From NCBI RefSeq assembly GCF_000198775.1, contig NC_014718.1, positions 13,431-77,430 on the forward strand: a DNA stretch of 64,000 bases, given 5' to 3'. The notes beneath the pieces are model-generated. The model saw only the letters and a program-made list of their open reading frames with translations. It ran no database searches and had not been told where the DNA came from. Shown here piece after piece: positions 31,601-35,133 of this stretch (position 1 is its first letter; each line of letters opens with the position of its first letter). Made by a program: the position numbers and the translations under genes. This DNA comes from Mycetohabitans rhizoxinica HKI 454 (GTDB lineage Bacteria > Pseudomonadota > Gammaproteobacteria > Burkholderiales > Burkholderiaceae).

Positions 31601-33486
31601 CGGTGCTAATGCCCGCTGCGTTTGCGCACACTTTGCGCGAACAGCACATCAGCATCTTGTGGCTCACCGTTGGCTTGTTTAATCAGATGGCCGCACAGGT
31701 GGACACGGCCTTCTCTCAACTCAAGGTATTGATTGTCGGAGGAGACGTGTTGGATGCGAGGTTGGTTGCGCGAGTGATGCGCGAGTCACCTCCTGAGCAG
31801 CTAATCAACGGTTACGGTCCGACCGAGAGCACCACGTTTGCGACGACTTACAAGATCACGTCCGTTCCGGAAACAAACGCCAGCCTCCCGATTGGCCGGC
31901 CGATTGCGAACACGCGCGTTTATCTGCTCGATGCGCACGGCCAGCCAGTGCCACTGGGTGCGGTGGGCGAGCTGTATATTGGTGGCGCGGGCGTGGCACG
32001 CGGCTATCTGAACCGGCCCGAACTCACCGCTGAGCGCTTTGTGCGCGATCCGTTCTCAGATGAAGCCGATGCACGGTTGTATAAGACCGGGGATTTGGTG
32101 CGTTATTTACCGGACGGCAATCTAGAGTTCTTGGGGCGCAACGACGACCAAATCAAGATTCGCGGCTTTCGGATTGAACCGGGTGAGATCGAAGCGTGTT
32201 TAACGGCGCATCCGCAGGTGCGTGATGCGGTGGTGCTGGCAACAGGGGAGGGCTCGGCTAAGCGGCTGGTGGCGTATGTGCAGGCCGAAGCGGACGAGCC
32301 ACTGGCGAGCACACTGCGCGCGCAGTTGGCGGCGAGGCTGCCTGAGTATATGGTGCCCAGTGCGTTTGTGCGGTTGGATGCGTTTCCGCTGACACCCAAC
32401 GGCAAGCTTGATCGGCGTGCACTGCCCGCACCGGATGACGCGGCGCTGGCGCATCAAGCGTATGAAGCGCCGCAAGGCGAGTTGGAGATGACGCTCGCGG
32501 CGATCTGGGCCGAGCTATTGGGTGTCGAACGTGTGGGTCGGCACGACAGCTTCTTTGCGCTCGGGGGCCACTCGCTACTCGCGATGCGCCTGATCAATCG
32601 TGTACGCACAGCGTTAGAGGTTGACCTTGCTATTCGCACGCTATTTGAGACTCCCACCCTCGCAGGCTTAGCACGCCATTTAGTTAAACGTGACGGGATT
32701 CAAGAAAACTCGTTTTCTGTTCTCCTTCCTCTTAAACCCACAGGCAGCCGCCCTGCTCTTTTCTGTATTCATCCCGGATTTGGTTTGAGCTGGAGCTATA
32801 TGGGGTTGTCCAGTTACCTTCACCCGGATCAGCCCCTCTATGGCTTGCAGGCTCGCGGACTCGATGGAACAAGCCCACTTGCGTCTACTCTTGACGAGAT
32901 GGTGTCAGACTATCTTGAGCACATGCGCCGTGTTCAACCCAAAGGGCCTTACTGCTTATTAGGATGGAGCTTTGGTGGCAATGTGGCACATAGCATGGCT
33001 GTTCGACTCGAACATCAAGGCGAAAAAGTGGCGTTGCTGGCGTTACTGGATAGCACTCCTCTTGTGGGCAGCAACGCCTTTGCAGAGAAAGAAAACCAAC
33101 TTGACCAAGCGATGGTTAGAGATGTGTTCGCCTACCACTATAGCAATGAATTAGTTTCGGCGATGGATGAGCAATTATTGGAAAACACCGAGGAAATTGC
33201 AAAGAATAACTTGTGTATCGTTAGAGATTATTCTCCATCGCAGTATGGCGGTAATGCGCTATTGTTTCGAGCCACGGTGGCAGAGGCTGGATGTGAAACG
33301 CTCGTCTCACCCGATGCGTGGAACCCGTATGTGTTTGGAGGGATAGAGGTTCATGACGTTCACTGTAGCCACGGAGAAATGCTTAAGCCAGAACCCACGG
33401 CCATTATTGGTTCCACCCTAGCCTGTAAGCTAGATAAATGGGAAAGCCAGCAGGCGCAAAAAGTGAACACGGAGGAATTGAAATGA
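10510..33486 (+). CDS. Heptamodular nonribosomal peptide synthetase with starter C and terminal TE (rhizomide/heptarhizin-like)
   Basis: 7,658 residues: (C-A-T) x7 followed by TE. All T domains carry the phosphopantetheine site in GGHSLL. C1 is starter-like (HHIMMDGYG) and should N-acylate residue 1. C2, C3 and C6 have the ordinary HHIVSDGWS motif. C4, C5 and C7 have the extra N-terminal HHLLASTGD motif typical of dual C/E domains, so residues 3, 4 and 6 should be epimerised to D. A-domain codes read by alignment to GrsA suggest Leu-like, Thr, Tyr, Ala, Ala, Ala, Val. The TE (GWSFGG) would release the peptide, probably as a lactone on Thr2. I recall the Mycetohabitans rhizoxinica rhizomide synthetase as having this architecture; identity must be checked. 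No MbtH, tailoring or transport gene adjoins it. No stop or frameshift is seen. The start has GGAG about 9 bases upstream. Confidence 0.95.
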   Translation: MDASVMSTTYALSAAQTEIWLAQQLYPDSPVYNIAQYTVIEGVIEPAVFEAALRQVIDEADTLRLQFIDSDDGLRQRIGTPAWSMPVLDLTAQADPQAAAQAWMRADYQQPVNLTQGPLFCYALLKVAPAQWMWYQRYHHIMMDGYGRYLIAQRVAYVYSALCEGTTPAECDFGSILQLLESDAQYQISAQRAQDEAYWLKHCANWSEPATLASRSAPVLQQRLRQTTYLAIQALGDTAPDARRLAQFMTAAMAAYLYRFTGEQDVVLGLPVKVRFGADRHIPGMKSNTLPLRLTMRPGMNLSSLMQQAAQEMQSGLRHQRYPSEALRRQLGMPSGQRLFGTTVNVMPFDLDLSFGGYSATNHNLLNGPAEDLMLGVYWTPGSHQLRIDFDANPACYTPEGLGAHQRRFIRFMQVLAADATQPIDSIDLLDANERHRLLVEWNATQRDYPAHLCVHQLFEAQVERTPKATALVYEDQTLSYTQLNAQANRLAHQLIELGVKPDVRVAICVERSPALVVGLLAILKAGGAYVPLDPSYPGERLAHILGNAEPNMVLADAAGRTALGEAALAECTVLDPATLPALPDTNPSVAELTARHLAYVIYTSGSTGTPKGVMVEHRNVANLCAWHNRKFGVQSGCRSAFMAGMAFDASAWELWPSLIGGGMLSIPSQAVCEQVLALLQWWQQQLLDVAFLVTPLAEMALADQRTPAGLRYLLTGGERFPGVTRALPAGLTLVNQYGPTEATVVATSGQLSAEDTLPHIGRPIDNTRIYILDAYRQPVPLGAVGELYIGGTGVARGYLNRPELTAERFVPDPFSEDADARLYKTGDLARYLPDGNLEFVGRNDDQVKIRGFRIEPGEIEACLMAHSQVRDAVVLATGESQDKRLVAYVVAKPDEVLVSTLWAHVSARLPEYMVPSAFVRLDALPLTPNGKLDRRALPAPDDAALAHQAYEAPQGELETTLATIWAELLGVERVGRHDSFFALGGHSLLAVRLMNRVRGLGADVPLATLFVAPTLAAFAAALEAHLQQGTDTLPEITPVSREGHLPLSFAQQRLWFLAQLDGASESYHMPLVLRVRGPLDRAAWQQALDTLFARHEALRSTFVSVEGQPRVQLLPADMGVPLRWHDLRGVPHAQAQLARLSHEAAHAPFDLAQGPLMRACGIQVADEEHVVLLIQHHIVSDGWSIGVLVRELSALYAASVGAQAEPLPPLAVQYPDYAAWQRQWLTDERLNAQSDYWRATLADAPVQLALPTDRPRPAQQSFAGAQVPVRIDAATTQALKRLSAEHGTTLFMTVLAAWSAVLARLSGQYDVVIGTPSAHRNHRQIELLIGFFVNTLALRVDLSGEPDIAELLARVRRTTLDAQAHQDLPFEQVVEIVQPPRRLNHTPLFQVMLAWQNNAPGEWRLPGLTATPAELEYEVVKFDLELNLSEAGDEIIGSLGYATALFDRSTIERHVGYLQTMLRAMVACPQQPVATLQMLGSDERQLLLDTWNATQRDYPSHLCVHQLFEAQVERTPEAPALVYEAQTLSYAQLNAQANRLAHQLIELGGVKPDIRVAICVERSPALVVGVLAILKAGGAYVPLDPAYPSERLAYILADAAPNIVLADAAGRAALGDAVIAECTVLDPATLPALPDTNPSVAELTARHLAYVIYTSGSSGTPKGVMVEHAQVVRLFEATQPWYGFNEHDTWCLFHSFAFDFSVWELWGALRYGGKLVIVPHPIARSADAFYPLICEQGVTVLNQTPSAFKALMASQAHSALSDQLRYVILGGEALEPTLLQAWYATHDERHPQLFNMYGITEATVHVTYRPLRQQDSEQAGSPVGTRIPDLTIYLLDAHGQPVPLGAVGELYIGGAGVARGYLNRPELTAERFVHDPFSEDADARLYKTGDLARYLPDGNLEFVGRNDEQVKIRGFRIEPGEIEACLTAHPQVRDAVVIATGEGPDKRLVAYVQAEADEQLVSTLRAQVAARLPEYMVPSAFVRLNAWPLTPNGKLDRRALPAPDDDALAHQAYEAPQGELETTLATIWAELLGVERVGRHDSFFALGGHSLLAVRLMNRVRRLGADVPLATLFATPTLAAFAAALEAHLQQGTDALPELTPVSRKGSLPLSFAQQRLWFLAQLDGASESYHMPLVLRVRGSLDRTAWQQALDALFARHEALRSTFVSVEGQPQVQLLPADMGVPLHWHDLRGMPDADAHLSRLVADEARAPFDLMRGPLMRACVVQLADDNYQCVLTQHHIVSDGWSIGVLVRELSTLYAASVGAQADPLPLLAVQYPDYAAWQRQWLTGERLQAQSDYWRATLADAPVLLELPTDRPRPAQQSFAGAQVPVQIDASTTQALKRLSAEHGTTLFMTVLAAWSAVLTRLSGQHDVVIGTPSAHRNHRQIESLIGFFVNTLALRVDLSGEPDIAQLLARVRRTTLDAQAHQDLPFEQVVEIVQPPRRLNHTPLFQVMLAWQSNEPGEWRLPGLTATPAELEYEVVKFDLELNLSEVGDEIVGSLGYATALFDRSTIERHVGYLQTMLRAMVACPQQPVATLELLSPAERQLLLHTWNATQRDYPKHRCGHQLFEAQVERTPEAPALVYEAQTLSYAQLNAQANRLAHQLIELGVKPDARVAICVQRSPVLVVGLLAILKAGGAYVPLDPSYPGERLAYILADAAPNIVLADTAGRAALGEAALAERTVLDPATLSALPDTNPSVAGLTARHLAYVIYTSGSTGMPKGVMVEHRGVVNLALAQIACFGVQPASRMLQFASFSFDASASEIWMAFGSGAALYLPPEAARQDRHALWDYLASHAITHATLPPALLQHGADLPSFGLSLTLILAGEAPSATLVRDLADQGTVFNAYGPTETTVCATAWRGARDFSGEVPIGRPIANTRIYLLDAYGQPVPLGAVGELYIGGAGVARGYLNRPELTAERFVRDPFVDEPDARMYKTGDLARYLPDGNLEFLGRNDEQVKIRGFRIEPEEIEACLTAHPQVRDAVVVATGEGSDKRLVAYVQAEADEPLASTLRAQVAASLPEYMVPSAFVRLDAFPLTPNGKLDRRALPAPDDEALAHQMYVAPQGELETTLAAIWAELLGVERVGRHDSFFALGGHSLLAVQLIERLRRRGIGLSVRALFDTPTLSALAQTLGQHRDVVVPPNAITPDTTAITPSMLPLIELTQADIDKIVEQVPGGVANIQDIYALSPLQDGLLFHHLLASTGDPYLLMVQLAFDSRERLDQYLHALQQVIDRHDILRTAFVWEGVSMPAQVVWRHARLPVIELTLDAADGPIAEQLARRFDPRHTRLDLTQAPLLHCAIAQDSEGRWLLTQRLHHLIGDHSTLEVMHAEVRAFIEGRGDALPPAQPFRHLVAQARLGGSQAEHERFFTEQLADIEEPTLPFGLAQVQRDGREVSESHRMLPSALSDRLRAHARRWGVSLASLCHLAWAQVLARASGQQRVVFGTVLFGRMQAGSGADRAMGLFINTLPLRVDLVGSVQAAVHATHARLAALLEHEHASLALAQRCSGVPAGTPLFSAMLNYRHNAMGSDERSGLPGVELLSAQECTNYPLTLSVEDFGQSLGLTAQSVPPLEPERVCAYMQQALHSLADALEATPDNAVQQLQVLPEAERELLLNTWNATQQVYPKHRCVHQLFEAQVERTPEAPALVYEAQTLSYAQLNAQANRLAHQLIELGVKPDTCVAICVQRSAALVVGLLAILKAGGAYVPLDPSYPGERLAHILADAAPNIVLADAAGCAALGEMALAECTVLDPTTLPALPDTNPSIAELTARHLAYVIYTSGSTGTPKGVMVEHAQAVNFLCWAVQTFTPLETQHTLFATSISFDLSVYECFVPLAQGSTVHLVKDALALMHQTQPVSLINTVPSALQSLLAHRANLSSATTINLAGEPLTARFIQQIFEQTPIQRLCNLYGPSESTTYSTWLSIQRGEALIESIGRPIANTRVYLLDAHGQPVPLGAVGELYIGGAGVARGYLNRPKLTAERFVRDPFVGEPDARMYKTGDLARYLPDGNLEFLGRNDEQVKIRGFRIEPGEIEACLTAHPQVRDAVVLACGEGSDKRLVAYVQAEADEPLVSTLRAQVAASLPEYMVPSAFVRLDAFPLTPNGKLDRRALPAPDDEALAHQMYVAPQGELETTLAAIWAELLGVERVGRHDSFFALGGHSLLAVQLIERLRRRGIGLSVRALFDTPTLSALAQTLGQHRDVAVPPNAITPDTTAITPSMLPLIELTQADIDKIVEQVPGGVANIQDIYALSPLQDGLLFHHLLASTGDPYLLMVQLAFDSRERLDQYLHALQQVIDRHDILRTAFVWEGVSMPAQVVWRHARLPVIELTLDAADGPIAEQLARRFDPRHTRLDLTQAPLLHCAIAQDSEGRWLLTQRLHHLISDHSTLDVMHAEVRAFIEGRGDTLPPAQPFRYLVAQARLGVSQAEHERFFTEQLADIEEPTLPFGLAQVQRDGREVSESHWMLPSALTDRLRAHARRWGVSLASLCHLAWAQVLARASGQQRVVFGTVLFGRMQAGEGADRAMGLFINTLPLRVDLDGSVQAAVHATHARLAALLEHEHASLALAQRCSGVPADMPLFSAMLNYRHNAMDSNERIGLPGVELLSAQERTHYPIGLSVEDFGQALGLTAQSVPPLEPERVCAYMQQALHSLVDALEATPDTAVQQLQVLPEAERELLLNTWNATQQVYPKHRCVHQLFEAQVERTPEAPALVYEAQTLSYAQLNAQANRLAHQLIELGVKPDTCVAICVQRSAVLVVGVLAVLKAGGAYVPLDPSYPGERLAHILADAAPNIVLADAAGRAALGEVALAECTVLDPTTLPALPDTNPSIAELTARHLAYVIYTSGSTGTPKGVMVEHAQAVNFLCWAVQTFTPLETQHTLFATSISFDLSVYECFVPLAQGSTVHLVKDALALMHHTQPVSLINTVPSALQSLLAHQADLSSVVTINVAGEPLRSSLIKQAFEKTPVQRLCNLYGPSESTIYSTWLSIQRGEPFVESIGRPIANTRIYLLNGYGQPVPLGAVGELYIGGAGVARGYLNRPELTAERFVHDPFVNETHARMYKTGDLARYLPDGNLEFLGRNDHQVKIRGFRIELGEIEARLTQHAQVRDAVVLVVGEGQDKRLVAYAVAEPDDALAGTLRTHMAAALPEYMVPSAFVRLDALPLTPNGKLDRRALPAPDADAFAHQAYEAPQGELEITLAEIWSELLGVERISRHDSFFALGGHSLLAVRLMNRVAALGIALPLATLFAAPTLAGLAAALDAQRTDSAVLPVITPVSRDSALPLSFAQQRLWFLAQFDSASDSYHILLALRLRGTLNRIAWQQALDALFVRHEALRSVFVSVDGQPQVQLLPAEVRVPMAWHDLRGVPDAQAQLVRLSAEAAQAPFDLARGPLMRACGMQLADDEYVMLLVQHHIVSDGWSISVMVRELNTLYRAACGEPADPLPALTVQYPDYAAWQRQWLSGERLQAQSEYWHTALADAPVLLALPTDRPRPAQQSFAGARVPIRIDAPTTRALKRLSQAQGATLFMTVLAAWSAVLARLSGQDDLVIGTPSANRHHPQIEPLIGFFVNTLALRVDVSGAPSPAQLLERVRRTTLEAQAHQDLPFEQVVEIVQPPRRLEHTPLFQVMFAWQNNERAVWDLPELEVTPADLADGVAKFDLDLHLYEADGEVVGWLNYATALFDRATIERHVGYLQTMLQSMAADDQHPVTRVQLLTSAERTLLLETWNATQQDYPSHQCIHQLFEAQVERTPQATALVYEEQTLSYAQLNAQANRLAHQLIELGVVPDARVAICVERSPAMVVGLLAILKAGGAYVPLDPAYPGARLAHILTDAAPDIVLADAAGRAALGEAALAHRTVLDPTTLPALPDTNPSIAELTARHLAYVIYTSGSTGTPKGVMVEHAQAVNFLCWAVQTFTPLETQHTLFATSISFDLSVYECFVPLAQGSTVHLVKDALALMHQTQPVSLINTVPSALQSLLTHGANLSSATTINLAGEPLTARFIQQIFEQTPIQRLCNLYGPSESTTYSTWLSIQRGEAWIESIGRPIANTRVYLLDAHGQPVPLGAVGELYIGGAGVARGYLNRPELTAERFVRDPFVGEPDARMYKTGDLARYLPDGNLEFLGRNDEQVKIRGFRIEPGEIEACLTAHPQVRDAVVVATGESSDKRLVAYVQAGEDEQLVSTLRAQVAARLPEYMVPSAFVRLDAFPLTPNGKLDRRALPAPDDEALAHQAYEAPQGELETTLAAIWAELLGVERVGRHDSFFALGGHSLLAVQLIECLRRRGLSVSVRALFEAPTLSALAQTLGQRRDVVVPPNAITPDTTAITPSMLPLIELTQADIDKIVEQVPGGVANIQDIYALSPLQDGLLFHHLLASTGDPYLLMVQLAFDSRERLDQYLHALQQVIDRHDILRTALVWEGVSMPAQVVWRHARLPVTELTLDAADGPIAEQLARRFDPRHTRLDLMQAPLLHCAIAQDSEGRWLLTQRLHHLISDHSTLDVMHAEVRAFIEGRGDALPPAQPFRYLVAQARLGVSQAEHEHFFTELLADVEPTLPFGLAQVQRDGSEVSESHRMLPSALTDRLRAHARRLGVSLASLCHLAWAQVLARASGQQRVVFGTVLFGRMQAGEGADRAMGLFINMLPLRVDLDGSVQAAVHATHARLAALLEHEHASLALAQRCSGVPADMPLFSAMLNYRHNAMGSDERSGLPGVELLSAQERTHYPIGLSVDDDGQSLGLTAQSVPLLEPERVCAYMQQALQSLADALEATPDTAVQQLQVLPEAERQLLLNIWNETQRDYPSHLCVHQLFEAQVERTPEAPALVYEDQTFSYAQLNAQANRLAHQLIELGVKPDTCVAICVQRSAALVVGLLAILKAGGAYVPLDPSYPGERLAHILTDAAPSIVLADAAGRAALGEAALAECTVLDPATLPALPDTNPSVAGLTARHLAYVIYTSGSTGTPKGVMVPHHAIARLVINNDYVDICTGDRVAFAANPAFDASTFEVWAPLLNGATVVVIDHDTVLMPAAFAHTLREQHISILWLTVGLFNQMAAQVDTAFSQLKVLIVGGDVLDARLVARVMRESPPEQLINGYGPTESTTFATTYKITSVPETNASLPIGRPIANTRVYLLDAHGQPVPLGAVGELYIGGAGVARGYLNRPELTAERFVRDPFSDEADARLYKTGDLVRYLPDGNLEFLGRNDDQIKIRGFRIEPGEIEACLTAHPQVRDAVVLATGEGSAKRLVAYVQAEADEPLASTLRAQLAARLPEYMVPSAFVRLDAFPLTPNGKLDRRALPAPDDAALAHQAYEAPQGELEMTLAAIWAELLGVERVGRHDSFFALGGHSLLAMRLINRVRTALEVDLAIRTLFETPTLAGLARHLVKRDGIQENSFSVLLPLKPTGSRPALFCIHPGFGLSWSYMGLSSYLHPDQPLYGLQARGLDGTSPLASTLDEMVSDYLEHMRRVQPKGPYCLLGWSFGGNVAHSMAVRLEHQGEKVALLALLDSTPLVGSNAFAEKENQLDQAMVRDVFAYHYSNELVSAMDEQLLENTEEIAKNNLCIVRDYSPSQYGGNALLFRATVAEAGCETLVSPDAWNPYVFGGIEVHDVHCSHGEMLKPEPTAIIGSTLACKLDKWESQQAQKVNTEELK
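13611..16790 (+). other. NRPS module 2: C - A (Thr) - T
   Basis: C2 has HHIVSDGWS (about 14040), LCL-like. The A2 core (FDFSVWELW) gives DFWNIGMVH, the canonical Thr code. The Thr hydroxyl is the likely nucleophile for TE-mediated cyclisation. An extra Gly (ELGGVKPD) near the start of A2 is absent from the other modules. Confidence 0.85.
16791..19950 (+). other. NRPS module 3: C - A (Tyr/aromatic) - T
   Basis: C3 resembles C2 closely (HHIVSDGWS, about 17225). The A3 core (FDASASEIW) gives DASTIAAVC, a variant of the DASTVAAVC Tyr code; other aromatics are possible. The A8 region reads RIEPEEIEAC instead of RIEPGEIEAC. T3 is followed by a dual C/E domain, so this residue should become D. Confidence 0.8.
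19502..20480 (+). repeat. Near-identical internal repeat, copy 1 (A3 end - T3 - C/E4 start)
   Basis: About 980 bases that reappear at 22700-23678 (offset 3,198) with only a few differences, and again in large part at about 29480-30020. At 20481 the copies begin to differ (GGCGATCATTC against AGCGATCACTC). Confidence 0.85.
19951..23148 (+). other. NRPS module 4: dual C/E - A (Ala) - T
   Basis: The domain opens with HHLLASTGD (about 20113) and has a second His motif HHLIGDHST (about 20470); modules 5 and 7 have HHLISDHST. The A4 core (FDLSVYECF) gives DLYNNALTY, close to the DLFNNALTY Ala code. T4 is nearly identical in DNA to T3. Confidence 0.75.
22700..23678 (+). repeat. Near-identical internal repeat, copy 2 (A4 end - T4 - C/E5 start)
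   Basis: Matches 19502-20480 at an offset of exactly 3,198 bases, i.e. one module. Single-base differences include the codon for Val/Ala at about 22746 and a synonymous change at about 23041. Confidence 0.85.
23149..26340 (+). other. NRPS module 5: dual C/E - A (Ala-like) - T
   Basis: C/E5 is a near copy of C/E4 displaced by 3,198 bp. The A5 code reads DLYNNALIY, Ala-like. The first half of A5 is near-identical to A4; from about 25268 the sequence diverges at many synonymous and some coding sites. T5 is followed by an LCL-type C domain, so this residue should stay L. Confidence 0.7.
26341..29490 (+). other. NRPS module 6: C - A (Ala) - T
   Basis: C6 has HHIVSDGWSIS (about 26775) and is more diverged from C2/C3 than they are from each other. 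The A6 core is almost identical to A4 (code DLYNNALTY), with the match starting about 28110. T6 precedes a dual C/E domain, so this Ala should become D. Confidence 0.75.
28110..28790 (+). repeat. A-domain core repeat (A6 copy of A4)
   Basis: From about 28110 the A6 sequence becomes almost identical to A4 (offset about 6,339 in the core), while just upstream the two modules differ at many positions. The boundary marks a conversion or recombination tract. Confidence 0.8.
29491..32690 (+). other. NRPS module 7: dual C/E - A (Val) - T
   Basis: C/E7 is a near copy of C/E4 and C/E5. The A7 core (FDASTFEVW) gives DAFWIGGTF, the canonical Val code. In T7 the sequence changes character after GGHSLLAM, where codon use becomes lower in GC and continues so into the TE. 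Confidence 0.85.
32700..33486 (+). other. NRPS terminal thioesterase domain
   Basis: An alpha/beta hydrolase of about 260 residues with the nucleophile in GWSFGG (about 32961-32978) and a likely catalytic His in CSHGEML near the C-terminus. The opening ALFCIHPGFGLSWSY is typical of type I TEs. It releases the chain by hydrolysis or macrocyclisation. GC is visibly lower than in the modules. Confidence 0.9.
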
Positions 33487-33496
33487 ACATCGCCCA

Positions 33497-33538
33497 CCCG
33501 TGAGCGGTGCCAGCAACGAGGTGGCGGGCCCTCACGGG
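33497..33538. repeat. Inverted repeat just after the NRPS stop
   Basis: CCCGTGAG (33497-33504) and CTCACGGG (33531-33538) form a perfect 8-bp stem with a 26-base loop, 11 bases after the NRPS stop. There is no T tract, so it is a weak terminator candidate. Confidence 0.4.
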
Positions 33539-33604
33539 CCAACGGTATCAGAGTGCTCAATGGAAGTTCATGAGGGTCTTCACAGGCAAACCGGATGGTC
33601 CGAG

Positions 33605-33868
33605 ATGAAGCTTACATCAGTTGGAATCGACATTGCCGAGAGCGTATATCAGATCCATTACGCGATCTTGCGTCCGGTGCAACCCATGGCAAAGTTCTCA
33701 AACGCGCTAAACGCGTGCCGTTCTTCGCCAACTGGCCAGCGAGTCGCGTGGTTATGGAAGCATGTGGCAGCACTCATGACTGGGCTCGGCTCTTAACACG
33801 GCTTGGTCACCATGTGCGGCTCATCGCTGCCCAGTTTGTGCGGCCATTCGTGAAGTCGAATAAGACTC
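33605..33868 (+). mobile_element. IS110-family transposase remnant (frameshifted)
   Basis: One frame starts MKLTSVGIDIAESVYQIHYA, the DEDD-type N-terminus of IS110 transposases. Another frame continues KRAKRVPFFANWPASRVVME, then ACGSTHDWARLLTRLGHHVR and FVRPFVKSNK, all family-typical. The shift lies about 33665-33700 and the homology stops after about 33868, leaving only the first 90 residues of a protein normally about 340 long. Confidence 0.8.
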
Positions 33869-34024
33869 TATGGTCCTCTCCGTTTTTGCAACACTGATTT
33901 CTGATGCTGTGATTGGCTTGCGTGAATTTATCCGGCGTCTGGAGAGGGATTTAATCCCATACGCGCTAACCAAAAAAGCTTTCTGCGAAAATGTGGTTAG
34001 ATAAACAAAAATACTGAGAGAGAC

Positions 34025-34258
34025 GTGCAAAGCAAATGCGAGCAGGAGAGGCTACCGGGTTGGTCGACGCTATTTAGGCTGTTGCCGGCTGGTTGGGAGG
34101 AACAGGCAAGAACATTAGGGGCCTTGAAGTCCGGGCGTCGCTTTACAACGCAGAGCCTGCTGCGTACGCTGCTGATTTATCTGAGCGAAGACTGTTTGAT
34201 GCGAGAGGCAGCGCAGCGTGTAAGTCACGAGGAACTGGCTCAGATGTCGGCGGCCGCG
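34025..34258 (+). mobile_element. IS4-type transposase N-terminal remnant
   Basis: About 78 codons (LPGWSTLFRLLPAGWEEQAR, then SLLRTLLIYLSEDCLMREAA) resemble the N-terminal domain of IS4-group transposases. The similarity ends abruptly at about 34258 and no DDE catalytic domain follows. Confidence 0.6.
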
Positions 34259-34375
34259 TTGGGGAAGGGCAGGTCGTCGGCTCGTGCACGGGCCTCGATG
34301 ATAGGGTGCACCATGCGGATAGGCCGGCAGGATCAGCGGTGAGGCCAGCGTTTGGTGCAGCGAGATCGATTGTGC
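34259..34375 (-). pseudogene. Possible LysR-type regulator remnant
   Basis: Minus-strand pieces LHQTLASPLILPAYPHG and, in another frame, IIEARARADDLPFP look like the effector-binding domain of LysR regulators. It directly abuts the IS4-type remnant, which suggests insertion and then deletion. Too short for a firm call. Confidence 0.4.
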
Positions 34376-34635
34376 GGTTCTCCGCTTGCCGGATCGTGGG
34401 GCGAGAATAGCCTCGCTCGTCCGGCTCGATGGTAGCCCGCTCAAAGTGTGGCAGTCGGTAAACGCGTGAAGCAGCGCGTAGTGGCTTGTGCCGGTGCATG
34501 GGTGCCATACACGACCACGTACGTCTATGACGTGCCGCCGTGAACCTGCTTCAATGCGTTGCGTCGCGACACTGGCGGGCGTGATGCGGTAAGGTACCGG
34601 TTCGAGTAAACTGTATACCTTTACGAACGCGCGGC

Positions 34636-35133
34636 ATGCGCACGACTTTATTGATCAGAATCATGCGCTTACTCGGCTACCGCACCCTATTCGCCGGCGT
34701 AGCGTTCGTCACGCTATGCGGACAGGCTTGCGCGGACGTGGCCGACGGCACGCACATGGCCAGCCGCTCACTCGATGATGCGCTGGCGTGCCAGTTGCGT
34801 GCCCATGATTTCATTGCGCCGCTGGTGGACGAGGGCTTGATCGGTCCGAAGGCGTCACGCGTCGAAGACAACTCGGTCAATGCGTTCTTTCCGGTACGCG
34901 GCGCGGACTTGCGCGCCTTTGGATTTTCGGTAATTGCGGTCGTCGGCTACCAGAAGGACGATCCGTTGTTTCGGCAAGGTCGGGGCAAACCCATCGGCGA
35001 CTCGGCCTACGGCGTCGTGGTAATGGGAACCACCCAGCGAGTCAAGGCCCGCGCCGAACACGCTGGCAGTCCGGCGATCGTCCACCATGTCGGCCCACTC
35101 GTGACGGCGATCTTCTGCGACGCGCAGCGCTGA
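34636..35133 (+). CDS. Exported hypothetical protein
   Basis: 165 residues with a signal peptide (a hydrophobic stretch of about 18 residues within the first 33, likely cleavage after GQACA). The mature part of about 130 residues has one late Cys (IFCDAQR) and a central segment (VNAFFPVRGADLRAFGFSVI) but no family I recognise. The start ATG at 34636 has no strong Shine-Dalgarno; a second ATG at about 34663 (MRLLGYRT) would still give a full signal peptide. It is likely periplasmic, alone between mobile-element debris and the prp operon. It appears intact. Confidence 0.6.
   Translation: MRTTLLIRIMRLLGYRTLFAGVAFVTLCGQACADVADGTHMASRSLDDALACQLRAHDFIAPLVDEGLIGPKASRVEDNSVNAFFPVRGADLRAFGFSVIAVVGYQKDDPLFRQGRGKPIGDSAYGVVVMGTTQRVKARAEHAGSPAIVHHVGPLVTAIFCDAQR

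Noticed and set aside
10510..33486. Many antisense and alternative-frame ORFs of 60-250 codons within the NRPS
   Set aside because: They recur at the same place in each module, as expected for shadows of a repeated coding sequence, and lack family motifs.
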